NCBI GenBank assembly: GCA_944739405.2
Contig: OX123183.2
Coordinates: forward strand, 93,200,729 to 93,264,728
Length of the DNA: 64,000 nt
Reading direction: 5' to 3'
Source of the DNA: Euclidia mi
Lineage: Eukaryota > Arthropoda > Insecta > Lepidoptera > Erebidae
This document shows, one piece after another, positions 10,601 through 20,748 of the stretch. The notes beneath the pieces were generated by a model. It worked only from the letters and a program-made list of their open reading frames with translations, did not search any database and was not told the DNA's origin. How positions within the stretch are numbered: the first letter of the stretch is position 1; every line of letters begins with the position of its first letter. A program made the position numbers and the translations under genes.

Positions 10601-13600
10601 TCTCTGCATCCAGCGAAAGATTGATCGACTCTGTTGAGCCTAGATAGGTAAAGGACTCGACTACTTCCAAGGGAGTATCATCCAGCAGAATACTTGGGCT
10701 TTCTGTATATCCTTGCGCCATGGTTACCGTCTTCTTAGCATTAATGGACATGGAAAGCAAGTTACATGCTGTAGCGAACTTGTCTATCATTTGTTGAAGT
10801 TCCGTTAAAGAATGAACAATAAAAGCTGCATCGTCGGCAAACAGAAGACTCTCGATGAACACGTTCTTACGGTGCTTTTTGGACTCAAACTATATATAAT
10901 TTTTGAATCATTCTATATACCTATTAAAAAAACCGCATTAAAATCCGTTGCGAAGTTTTAAATATTTAAGCATACATAGGGACAGACTTTGGTTTATACT
11001 ATGTAGCGATAGTGATAATGATGATGATTGATGTATAATCAAGATCAAGAGCATTTAGTTTAATTAACATTGCAATATGCGTTAATAATACCTTACCGGT
11101 TCTACTATGTAGTAATGATGATTATCCATTAACCATTTGGGAGTATCCTTTATGGTACTACTCGAAGGTTTTTACTCGGTTACCCGAGTACCAAACATAA
11201 CGTTACATTTAGGTATTTTTATTTTTATACAGGCACCTGGCAAACCCCCATCATTAAATGGAACATTCAATGCCGATCGTGGATCAATCTTATGCAAGCA
11301 ATATAACGAACAATGGCAAACAGTTGTCGGTCAAGAAGACTGTTTGGTACTTAACGTCTTTACGCCAACTCGTCGAGATAAGAAACCATTTCCAGTGATG
11401 GTCTTCATACATGGCGGCGGATTTTATATTGGCAGTAATGCCGAAGAAATTTATAATCCAAAATATTTTGTGAAAGAAAAGGTTATAGTTGTGACTATAA
11501 ATTATCGGCTTGGCGCATTAGGCTTCTTATGTTTACACCTACCAGAAGCTCCAGGCAATGCTGGACTAAAAGATCAAATAGCTGCCTTAAAATGGATACA
11601 AAATAATATTGCTCGTTTCGGTGGCGATCCAGATAAAGTAACATTATTTGGACAAGGCTCTGGAGGAGCTTCTACCAATTATTTAATGCTTTTTCATTCT
11701 GCTAAGGGGTTATTTCAAAGGGCTATTATAGAGAGTGGCACAATATTGTCACCTCATGGTGTACGCTACAATCCAATCGAAATCGCAAGTAACGTAGTTT
11801 TGGGCATGGGTTATAATACATCAAATCCTGAAGAGCTGTTAAAAATATATACCAATCTCCCTACCGACGATATTATTACAGCATCTGCTGGTAATACTTC
11901 AAGTAATCCATTTTCTCCTTATGTCTTTGGACCATGTGTAGAAACTGCGATTACACGTGGAAGACCTTTAATTACAGAATCACCTAGAGAGTTGCTAAGA
12001 AATAAAGCTCTTGATATCCCCGTTATAATTGGTTTCAATAATAAAGAAGGAATCAAATGGGCATCGCCATATGTTCCCATAAGTTTAGATAAAATAAAAG
12101 ACAACTTTGATGACATAATTCCATCCTATTTGTTTTTTGAAAATGAAGCAGACAAAAAGGCTTTTATAGATGATATCATATCAGTTTACTTTTCGAATGG
12201 ATCGGTAACAGATAACTTAATAGATTATTTCACTGATTCCATTATTAGATATCCAGTCATATCTGTAACCGAACGGTTACTTAAAAAAACCGAGATGAAT
12301 ATATACAACTATTATTTCACATATGATTCTATTAGAAATGTAAATAAATTAACGTCTAAGTTATCAAATGTAACAGGGGCAGCACATGGTGACGAATTGT
12401 TTTACCTGTTTGATCCAGTTTTGTTAGATTTGCCTTCTCCAAACTCAAAAGATCGGACAATGATTAAAAATATGGTTAAGTTATGGACGAGCTTCGCGAA
12501 AAATGGGTGAGTCGAAATCAATCAATCTAAAATAATAGGTCTTTACAGCCTATGAAATTGCCGTTCTGCCGTACTGGCCATTTCAAATCAAAATATTTTT
12601 TTTGGCTGATATTTCTAATTCTAAATTATTATTTTTTAAAAAACATGAAATAATTTTTTCTATAATCGTCATTTGTTTAATGGTCAGTGTTGCGTTCGTT
12701 TTCATTGCATTCGAACATTTTTCGTCATCATGGATACGTAAAAACTTCGAATCATTATGGAGTATGAATGAGTACCGTCGTGGCAGCAAAGCGGCACGCA
12801 ACATCAACGACGTTTACGGAGCGAACACTACAAACGAACTCACCACCCATTATAGTTTGCCCGCTTCCGCTCTGGAAGTATTAACCTGAAAAATGAACCC
12901 CACGGTCGTCCAAAAACTTTGGTCGACAATGACGAATTAAAGGCGATTCTGGAAGCTGATGATACTCAATCTACGGCTGAATTAGCAGCAGCTTTCGACG
13001 TTAGCATCAAAACAATGTTAATTCATTTGCGTCAAATTGGCAAGGTAAAAAAGCTTGACAAATGGGTACCTCACGAACTCAATGATCGCCAGCGCGGCGT
13101 CGAGACGTGCCTTGCATTGCTCAACAAGCATACAAATGAAGGAATTTTTAAAACGCATTGTTACTTGTGACAAGAAATGGATCCTGTTCGACAATCGTAA
13201 GCGCTCAGCAAGTTGGTTGGATCCTGGTTCAGCACTCAAACAATACCCTAAACGAAAACTACCCCTAGAAAAGTGATGGTCACTGTTTGGTGGTCTAACG
13301 CCGGTGTAATTATTACAGCTTCTTACCAAACGGGACGAGCATTACTGCAGATGTGTACTGTGAAGAACTGAACACAATGATGGAGAAGCTCGCACGTCTC
13401 CAACCAGCTTTGGTCAATCGTTCGGCTCCACTGCTCCTGCACGACAACGCGCGACCTCATACTGCACAGCAGACGGTCTCCAAGCTACAAGAGCTGGGGT
13501 TGTAAGTTCTCCGTCTTCCGCCGTACTCACCAGACCTTGCGCCTACAGACTTCTACTTTTTTCAGAATTTGGATAACTTCTTGGCGGGAAAAAAAAATCA

Positions 13601-14606
13601 ATACCCGAGAGGCAGTACAAAATGCCTTTGAAGAATTTGTTGCCTCCCGTCCAGCTGATTTCTTCAAGAAGGGCATCAATTAAGCTACCAATGCGTTGGC
13701 AAAGATGCATTGATTGCATGGGTGATTACTTTGATTAATAGAAATAAAAAATATAGAACAAAAATACGCTTAATAAATTTATTTCATGAAAAACGGCAAT
13801 TTCATAGGTAAAGACTACTAATATTATTTTCATGTTAGTAACGATTGTTGACTAGTATCTAATAAGCAATTATTTAGCAAAATGGTGTTTGAATGTAAGA
13901 TCTTGGCGTAAAGTATTATTCATTTCATCCCGTCGTACCTTATTAATGGTAGTTAAAGATATTTTTATAAATATTATAGTCGGCAAACGAGCTATAGCAA
14001 GCGGCCAATCGAAGTCATTGGGCGAGGGCGACGCCAACTAGGCATCAGCCAAGAAATGAAAAGAAAAGGAGATGAAGCTATCTGTGTTATCTTCTCGCAA
14101 ACTTTCTCTCTCTTCTTGTTCTCTTTTCTTTAGTAATAAAGAGATATCAAAGGAAGGAAAAATTATAAGGGACTCGTTCACTGAATTCGGTCTCTTGGAC
14201 CGAATTCAGTGAACGACACACTACAGTCGAACTCCTACTACTTCACCTTGATAGTTTGTGAGAAGATGGCGCTACCCAGGTCAAGTTGGCCCATCCACGC
14301 TACCAACATGGATAAATCACTCGAACTGATTTAAATAATGTTGATATTTCCATTAATCTTTTTGATTTTCCTTTGAGCTACAAACATTATGCTTGGTAAA
14401 ACTACTTACAATAATAATAATATAATATTTTGTTGACTTACCTACCTATTTGTTTTAGAAAACCTTCTGCACCAGAAATAGCATGGCGTCCAAGTGGTAA
14501 ACAACTACATTTCATTGAATTAGGCGCAGAGATAAAGATGACAACTTTACCAAGCAAAGATCGAATGAAGTTTTGGAGAGAAATCTACAGTAAATACGGA
14601 AGATAA
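7645..14606 (+). CDS. secreted carboxylesterase-like protein A (nucleophile Ser lost)
   Basis: Three exons join to 539 aa: 7645-7842, 11233-12506 and 14459-14606, with donors GTAAGT and GTGAGT, acceptors ATACAG and TTTTAG, and intron phases 0 and 2. The ATG at 7645 opens a hydrophobic signal peptide (KLFLCLLIFLINCL), then TITLPQGKIRGS and FLGIPYA. Family motifs follow: EDCLVLNV (about 101), oxyanion loop HGGGF (126-130), Glu338 in GFNNKEG and His451 in AAHGDEL. The nucleophile elbow reads GQGSG, whereas genes B and C read GESSG and GESAG, so residue 208 is Gly (codon GGC at 11656) instead of Ser. The adjacent Ser209 is not at the usual position. The rest of the frame is intact, so I expect a secreted, non-hydrolytic carboxylesterase-fold protein, perhaps a binding protein. 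An AATAAA lies at 14654. The introns are loaded with transposons. Confidence 0.87.
8092..8329. repeat. interspersed repeat with GACCCGCCCTGGCTTCGCAC start
   Basis: The opening CTAGCGACCCGCCCTGGCTT resembles the widespread moth repeats whose ends carry CTAG and a 'cgcgg/ttcgc' head, also seen at 17172-17415 and 33511-33690. Assignment to a Helitron-like or SINE-like class is inference. Confidence 0.35.
8651..8716 (+). repeat. RTE retrotransposon 3' end with (GAT)n tail
   Basis: The bases matching GGCGTGCCATTGGAGAGGCC followed by CAGTGGACTGCGGCAGGCTG and a (GAT)n run are the same as the 3' end of the RTE element at 37083-41570 read in reverse. It is an extreme 5' truncation of about 65 bp. Confidence 0.7.
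8777..9678. repeat. interspersed repeat, copy 2
   Basis: It matches 3304-4473 but lacks the nested 3473-3746 block. In the short minus-strand frame starting near 9103 (MSETSDDD...) it has a 2-base deletion relative to the first copy, where copy 1 reads AAGAGACATAG and this copy AGGGGACAG, so the frame is shifted. Confidence 0.6.
9880..10865 (-). pseudogene. non-LTR retrotransposon fragment with RT FADD motif
   Basis: The minus-strand frame from 10862 encodes SLLFADDAAFIVHS, the RT catalytic C block, then LLSMSINAKKTVTM, SFTYLGS, VLLYGAETWT, a conserved MRCLRVILGISWRDMVTNEK stretch and LRWVGQVYGM. A second frame (10196 down to about 9880) carries KWEDLAEDRARWR and a Cys/His cluster (CQRCGHCCRTHFLRLHC). 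The element is 5'-truncated just before the FADD box and frameshifted between the two frames, so it is dead. It lies inside intron 1 of esterase A, antisense to it. Confidence 0.75.
12538..13815 (+). mobile_element. degraded mariner transposon
   Basis: The ends form inverted repeats: left CTTTACAGCCTATGAAATTG, right the complement of CAATTTCATAGGTAAAG. The 1.28-kb length fits mariner. Decayed transposase frames run left to right: NEYRRGSKAARNINDVYGAN (first HTH), DNDELKAILEADDTQSTAEL (second HTH), DKWVPHEL (mariner linker signature), KKWILFDN, and further remnants reading LLLHDNARPHTA and YSPDLAPTDFYFF in shifted frames. Several frameshifts make it inactive. It sits in intron 2 of esterase A and belongs to a different mariner lineage from the intact copy at 38812-40104. 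Confidence 0.85.
14175..14215. repeat. perfect 18-bp-arm hairpin
   Basis: Arms CGTTCACTGAATTCGGTC and GACCGAATTCAGTGAACG pair perfectly around the loop TCTTG. It lies in intron 2 of esterase A and is not obviously the end of a known element. Confidence 0.85.
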
Positions 14607-15419
14607 TAAATTATGTTTAAATTTATACTTTTCTGAATTTTTAAAATTTGTTTAATAAAACATAGTTTTGAGTATGTATTTTAATTTTATTTCCATCACC
14701 AATGTATGTATTTATCACTCGTGTGCAAGTCTGTATTGTCTGAGCATTACCGAATCAACGGCAAAAAGATGCAAATAATTGACTGTTTGCCGGCAAAAAA
14801 CGGCCAGGAACGGATGAAACAAATGAACGGACGGAAAACAAAATTCAATGATCTCTTTTAAGAGTAATATGTAATATATAACCCAAATGAGCAGACCCTC
14901 TATTAGTATCTATCTTTAGTGACATAGGAAGAGATCTTGCTGGTATTTTGTTAAATCTGGTTAGACCGGTATGCAAAATATTTTGGATGTAATGTAGGAT
15001 AATGCTGGGACGATGATGGTGATGACAATCAGAGACATGGCCTCACCGCATATAAAAGATCCCATTACCACCACAAACATATAAGAACGTTTCCCACTTA
15101 ACTGCCAACCCACAGATGAATCTGAAGTCATAAAAGTAATTTTCACACTTGTAACCTTCTTACTTGATGCTGAAAATTACTTAAGATGCTGCCGTTGGAT
15201 GAGGTAATATGTAGCATACTGGCTATTTTATTACAACATTGTAGAGTCACGCTAGTACCTATTAAACACACACACATTCACATAAATCTAAAATCTGTCT
15301 ATCACCACATCGATATTACCAAAAAAAAACAAAAATGCTTTTGATCACTCTGTCCACTAGGGGGGGTACAAAAAAGATGTAAATAATTAAGGGCCAATTT
15401 CAGTAATACCAGCTTAGTC
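14607..15419. other. intergenic stretch downstream of esterase A
   Basis: It holds the poly(A) signal of esterase A (AATAAA at 14654-14659) and, at 14945-15030, a weak third copy of the retroelement tail seen at 2262-2465 (AATCTGGTTAGACCGG then GGATAATGCTGGGACGATGATGG). I see no gene. Confidence 0.4.
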
Positions 15420-15640
15420 TAAAGTTTTCGAAAATTTTGAGGATTATCTTGCCGATAGAGCACAGTTTGTGAAAATCGACTCAGTACAGGTGACATCAGC
15501 TCTCCTTGTTTTGGAGTGCCTCAAGGATCTCTTCTTGGACCTAAACTCTTTTAATCTACATACATAAATACTCTTGGCTACCGCTCTTCAACTTCAATTT
15601 TTATCTTCACCTGTACTGATGAAACAGCATAAATCGTTAA
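15420..15640 (+). pseudogene. RT fragment of a jockey/CR1-like element
   Basis: Frames on the plus strand read FEDYLADRAQFVKIDSVQ, then, after shifts, GVPQGSLLGPKLFNL, the RT block that precedes the YADD box. It is a 220-bp decayed fragment. Confidence 0.6.
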
Positions 15641-16223
15641 TGCTCTAATAGGACTGATACTTTCGCAAGTGACAAACAAGATTTTTTGGATATCACAATA
15701 GTTGTTTGATAATCCGCTGACTCTAAACCTAAATAAAGGCTTATTACTTACCTAACTTTTCCGTTAACGTCATCAAATCAGCCACATTCATACAATCTCT
15801 CTCACTCATGTTCTAACTATCCTTCAAGGCCATTGACATGTAAGTAATAGGTCAATGTTCAAGGCTATGTAACTGTACTGTGCTTCTCTAACTAGGTCAA
15901 TTGTATCTACTCAAAGTCGGCATTTACATTGACAACCTTCATTTTGCTTGCATTCGTGACAAGTGTCTACAAAATTCATTTGTCTTAGATAGCAATCTTG
16001 TTGATACAAAGACTTAATTAACAGAAAACAACATATTTACCTAGATACAGTTATTTCCCGTGTACCCAAGGCAACGACATACTACCTATTTATAATTAAC
16101 AGTTACACCACAGTTTTAAAGAAAACAAGTTTTGGCAGCAAATAATGATGCCACTTCACTGTTAAAACCAGTCGATAGTAGCTAAGCGTATATCTCGGTC
16201 AACTTGCAGTATAAAATAATGCG

Positions 16224-19200
16224 ATGAAGCGATTACGAGTGTTACTAACTTTAATTTATTTCGTAAAGTGTGATTCCGAAGCTGGAGCAGTGTCGTCAAA
16301 ATGTGAACGTAATCCTATAACAATCACTCTGCCACAAGGGAAAATAAGGGGTTCATACGATTACTTCAACGGTCAAATTAAGTTTTTAGGCATACCGTAC
16401 GCATCTGTTGACGAAAAATACCAGGTAAGTCATATTTGTATACGAATACTTATTCGGTTAAGTCAAATTAAGAACTTTGTCAATATACACGGTGTTCATT
16501 ACCTTATATAATGTGAAATGCCTTTATTTAATTTTTGCATCATTGGGGTACCCATAAATATGGGTACCCCAATGATGGGGATGTTGGGGAGAGGGCGGTA
16601 TTTACCGCCACACAATCTTCATGCTTTTCTGCCCTCCTCCCTCGCCTTTGTCACAGCTGGTCACATTTATAAGACTTCCCTCTCACTAATACGACATTAC
16701 TCATACCTATTAAGATATTTGACCAAGGAATGGATATATGAATAATAATATAAAAAGATATATTTGATTATGAAATATGACGTCAAACTATTCAGGATCG
16801 CTCACGCCACTCGCCTTTTTAATGGTGTGACGTAATTTGTGTAGGCACCTGATACACCTGAGCATTCATTTGTTACATAACAGCGAGCATTCGCCATTTT
16901 CTATTTTGTCGAACCGAACATTTTCACGATCATTCTGGCGAACACTCTAAATTCAAATAATCCGTAGAAAATAGAAAAAATATAGAAATCGCACTACAAC
17001 AGCAGTTTTACCCAATATGTTTACTTCAGTTTCACTTATGAATTGTTTTTAGAGTAAGAGTAAGATACATAAACAAATGACGTTTCTAAATAATAAAATG
17101 CAGATTTTAATTTGAACAGGTTTAATAAATCACACAAGTGTCGGTTCCTACGTTCAAATTTATTTATCGACTAGCCGTTTCCCGCGGTTTCACCCGCGTC
17201 CTGAGGGAACTACTTCGCGTACCCGAAAAACTCAAATATGTATCTTACGGACCCTATTTTCTAAAATAAAATAGAGCCTATGTTACTTGCAGATAATGTC
17301 GCTTTCTAATGGTGAATGAAATTTTTAAAATCGGTGCAGTCGTTTTTGAGTTTATCCATTACAAACAAACAAACAAAAATACAAATTTTTCCTCTTTATA
17401 ATATTAGTGTAGATATCGAGAGTTGAGTAAACCAAATCTAAGGATCTATTATAAACATTATCGATATTCTATCGATATTTATTCTGAGTAAGCCCATCAC
17501 TAGTCAAGTTAAAATTAGTGACAAACAACGAAGATTCTTCCCTAGATTAAAATCATAAGTCAAAGTGAAGTAAATATATTGGGTTTAACCGCTATTGTAG
17601 CGCGAGTTCTATGTATTATCTATACCTATTCTAAGGCTCGCCCGAATGTTCGTAAGCTTGAATGCTCGCTAAAACACACTCATTTGTTTTGTAACATTCG
17701 CGAGAATGCTCATTACAGGTGAATGCTCAAGTGTATCAGCGTCATAACAATAAATAAATGTACTCGTATCCATTATACAATTACGTGATAGCCGATAGGT
17801 TACTGAACAAACTAAATATCACAGGCCATTTTTTACAGGAACCTGGTAAACCTCCATCATGGAGTGGCACATTCAATGCCGACCTTGGATTAGTTCAATG
17901 CAAGCAATACAGCGAACAATGGAAAAGAGTGGTTGGCCAAGAAGACTGTTTGGTACTTAATGTATTTACGCCAACGCATCGAGATAACAAACCATTCCCA
18001 GTTATGGTCTTCATCCATGGGGGTGGCTTTTATTGGGGTAGTAATACAGATTTGATATATAATCCAAGATATTTAGTAAAAGAAGGGGTTATAGTCGTGA
18101 CCATAAACTATCGCCTAGGCGCATTAGGTTTCTTGTGTTTACCTTTAAAAGAAGCGCCGGGTAATGCAGGTTTAAAAGATCAGATCGCCGCTCTAAAATG
18201 GATACAGAATAATATTGCACATTTCGGAGGAAATCCAGATTCAGTCACATTATTTGGAGAGAGTTCTGGAGGGGTGTCTGCTAATTTCTTAATTCAATCA
18301 CATTCTGCCGAAGGATTATTTCACAGAACTATTATACAAAGCTGTACAATATTAACCCCTCAAGATTTTAGTTACACTCCAATCGAAAATGCCCGAAAAG
18401 TAGCAATGCGCTTAGGTTACAACACAACTAATCCCGAGGAATTATTGAAAATATATAAAAATACCTCAGTTGACGATATTATTAGAGCCTCTCATTATGA
18501 TGAGTCTACTGACAATTTGTTTGTGAATCATATTTTTGGACCTTGTATAGAAACTGCAATTACAAATAGAAGACCTTTAATTACAGAACACCCAAAAGAT
18601 TTGCTTCAAAAGGACGATCTTAATATTTCTGCTATAATTGGTTTCAATAATAAAGAAGGAATTTACTGGGCATCATCTTTTGTCCCCATATCCTTAGAAA
18701 AAGTAAAAGCTAATGTTAATAACATAATTCCCATGAATTTGCATTTTAATAATGATACTGATAAAAAGTCTTTTGTTGATGATATCATGAGGGTTTACTT
18801 TTCTAAGGGATCAGTAACAGATAATTTAATAGACTATTTTACTGATTCCTTGGTTAGATATCCATTGACAATCGTAAGTGAGCGTCTATCCTCAAAAGTG
18901 AACAGAAATATATACAATTATTATTACACATATGATTCTATTAGAAATGTAAATAAATTAATATCTAAATTATCAACCGTCAGAGGCGCAAACCATGCGG
19001 ATGAATTGTTTTGCTTGTTTGATCCAATTGTGCTAAATTTTTTCCCTCCAACTGCAAGAGATCGAGCTATGATAAAAAGCATGGTTACTTTGTGGACTAA
19101 CTTCGCGAAAACAGGGTAAGTCAATATTCTGGTGAAATGTAAAGCTACTACGTTTATACTAGTAAAACGCCGTTCTTTCTAGTAAGGTAATTTGACAGTA

Positions 19201-19744
19201 AGTACCTACCTACATATATTATATTATTGTATTGTCGTGTAGGTAGGTTGGTACATATAGCAGAATCAAGGAAACGATTTGTTTGCGGTCCTTGGCTTGG
19301 AATGGGATTAGTCATAATGTGTAAACAGTAAACACATAACACAGTAGTACCTACGTAAAGAAGACGGGAAGATACATATGTATGCTATCCATGAAGTTTA
19401 TTTTATACATGGCATACGCTCGCAAGAATCTCTCCTAACCCGCCATTAATTCCTTATCCTCTCTGCCTACTTAAAAGTAGTCTTATTAAAAAGAAACAGA
19501 GGATGGTGAAAACAAAAACGAGGCCTAGACTTTCTCACTCTCAGTAATCAGTTATTTAATCACATATCATTTTTTTAGAGAACCATCTGCCCCAGAGATG
19601 ACATGGCAACGCAGTGGCGAACATTTAAAATTCATCGAATTAGGAGACGAAATAAAAATGACCGCATTACCAAATGAAGATCGAATTGAGTTTTGGAGAA
19701 ACGTATATAATAAATACGGAAGTGAAAAACTTATATTTTATTAA
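16224..19744 (+). CDS. secreted carboxylesterase B
   Basis: Exons 16224-16424, 17839-19115 and 19579-19744 join to 547 aa with phases 0 and 2. Donors are GTAAGT in both introns and acceptors TTACAG and TTTTAG. A signal peptide (MKRLRVLLTLIYFVKCDS) precedes TITLPQGKIRGS. Family motifs: EDCLVLNV, HGGGF at about 127, GESSGG with nucleophile Ser209 (codon AGT at 18262), Glu340 in GFNNKEG and His453 in GANHADEL. It should hydrolyse carboxylic esters outside the cell; no ER-retention tetrapeptide is present. Compared with C, a single base (AAA for TAA) extends the C-terminus by KLIFY. An out-of-frame ATG at 16219 gives a two-codon frame overlapping the true start. Duplicate of gene C; substrate unknown. 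Confidence 0.92.
16538..16577. repeat. perfect palindrome with 19-bp arms
   Basis: Arms of 19 bases (left part CATTGGGGTACCCATA, right TATGGGTACCCCAATG, plus CAT and ATG outside) pair perfectly with a two-base AA loop. It lies in intron 1 of esterase B and is absent from the aligned intron of gene C. Confidence 0.85.
17172..17415 (+). repeat. moth interspersed repeat (CTAGCCGTTTCCCGCGGTTT head)
   Basis: It starts CTAGCCGTTTCCCGCGGTTT, has AAATCGGTGCAGTCGTTTTT in the middle, an (ACAAACAA)-type run and ends ATATTAGTGTAGAT. The same head occurs at 33511. This is a common lepidopteran repeat type; classing it as Helitron-like is inference. Confidence 0.6.
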
Positions 19745-20748
19745 ACTATTCTAAACATTCACAGCTATTTTTATTTACAGACAGTACCTACCTAATTTTT
19801 TCCGAGGTGGATGGAAAATCCCTTCGGATCTCCAGCTCCGGGGAAACGAGGGCCGGAGTAGCACCCTACGGGAACAAGACCGGGAACAGTAGCTGTCCAA
19901 TCTTCCAGACAGTACATACCTACTAAAAATATTTGAATTACGTATTTGTTGTCGTTCGTGTGGGCTGAGCATAATGATAATGATGAAAGATATATGCCGA
20001 AAAATATAAATAGAGTGTGAAAGATTGGCCAATTAATTAGCCTTAGATGCCTTTTGAGTCATCCATGGAGCTCCATCACCCATTGAAACAGATTCCTTCG
20101 TTTGAGAATAAAAAGTCTCACAAATGGTAAGTTTTTTTTTTTTTTAAATCGATTTGGACATTAGATTGTAGACTGAAGCTACTATTTCATCACAGTACCA
20201 ACGCAGGTTTGCCCACCTAATATGACACGCAATCTGTTGTTATGCTTGTGTTGGTACCTACAGGTGTTGCGATGATAAATTAGTCGATACAATAAATGAC
20301 AAAGAAACTCTACACGATAATGTAAGCTCAATACTCAATCATTTATTGCTTGCCACAATGTTTGCTTAGGTGGTACTTAAATATAAATGTATGTAACAAT
20401 CATGGGCTCTGTCGAACATTATAAGGAGAGAGGAAGATAATTAGGTAGGTACCTATAGGATTAAGATATCTGGGGACACGGTCGTTTGACCGCCAAGACG
20501 AGCCCAGTGAAGCGTAAGGGCACTCTACCTACCTTTCTTCAAAGTGCTTCGTCCTTTTTTTCCATCCTGGCCTCATATCCTTGTTTTCCAATATAACAGT
20601 CAGTTAAAATTCTCGGGATATGGTTACTAAACAAGCAACAACAATCAATAGTAGACTAATTGATATACAAAGTTTCAATTGCTAAGCAAAGTTTAAATAG
20701 CCCTGATAGATATTTTAGATTTTATTGCTATCTAAAATACACTGATTT
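19745..20748. other. 3' flank of esterase B, duplicated downstream of esterase C
   Basis: No gene. An ATTAAA overlaps the stop codon of gene B. A GC-rich patch (19798-19975, with CCCTTCGGATCTCC) is a repeat remnant that is about 55 bp longer in copy 2. The stretch includes the empty insertion site (GAGCATAAT, about 19967-19975) for the RTE element found in copy 2. Confidence 0.7.

Noticed and set aside
11137..11232. Upstream extension of esterase A exon 2 from a TTG codon
   Set aside because: A clean acceptor (ATACAG) at 11231-11232 and homology with B and C place the exon start at 11233; the preceding bases are intron.
12602..12889. 95-codon frame with a hydrophobic N-terminus as a membrane protein
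   Set aside because: It is the decayed mariner transposase and its leader; the HTH residues follow in the same frame.
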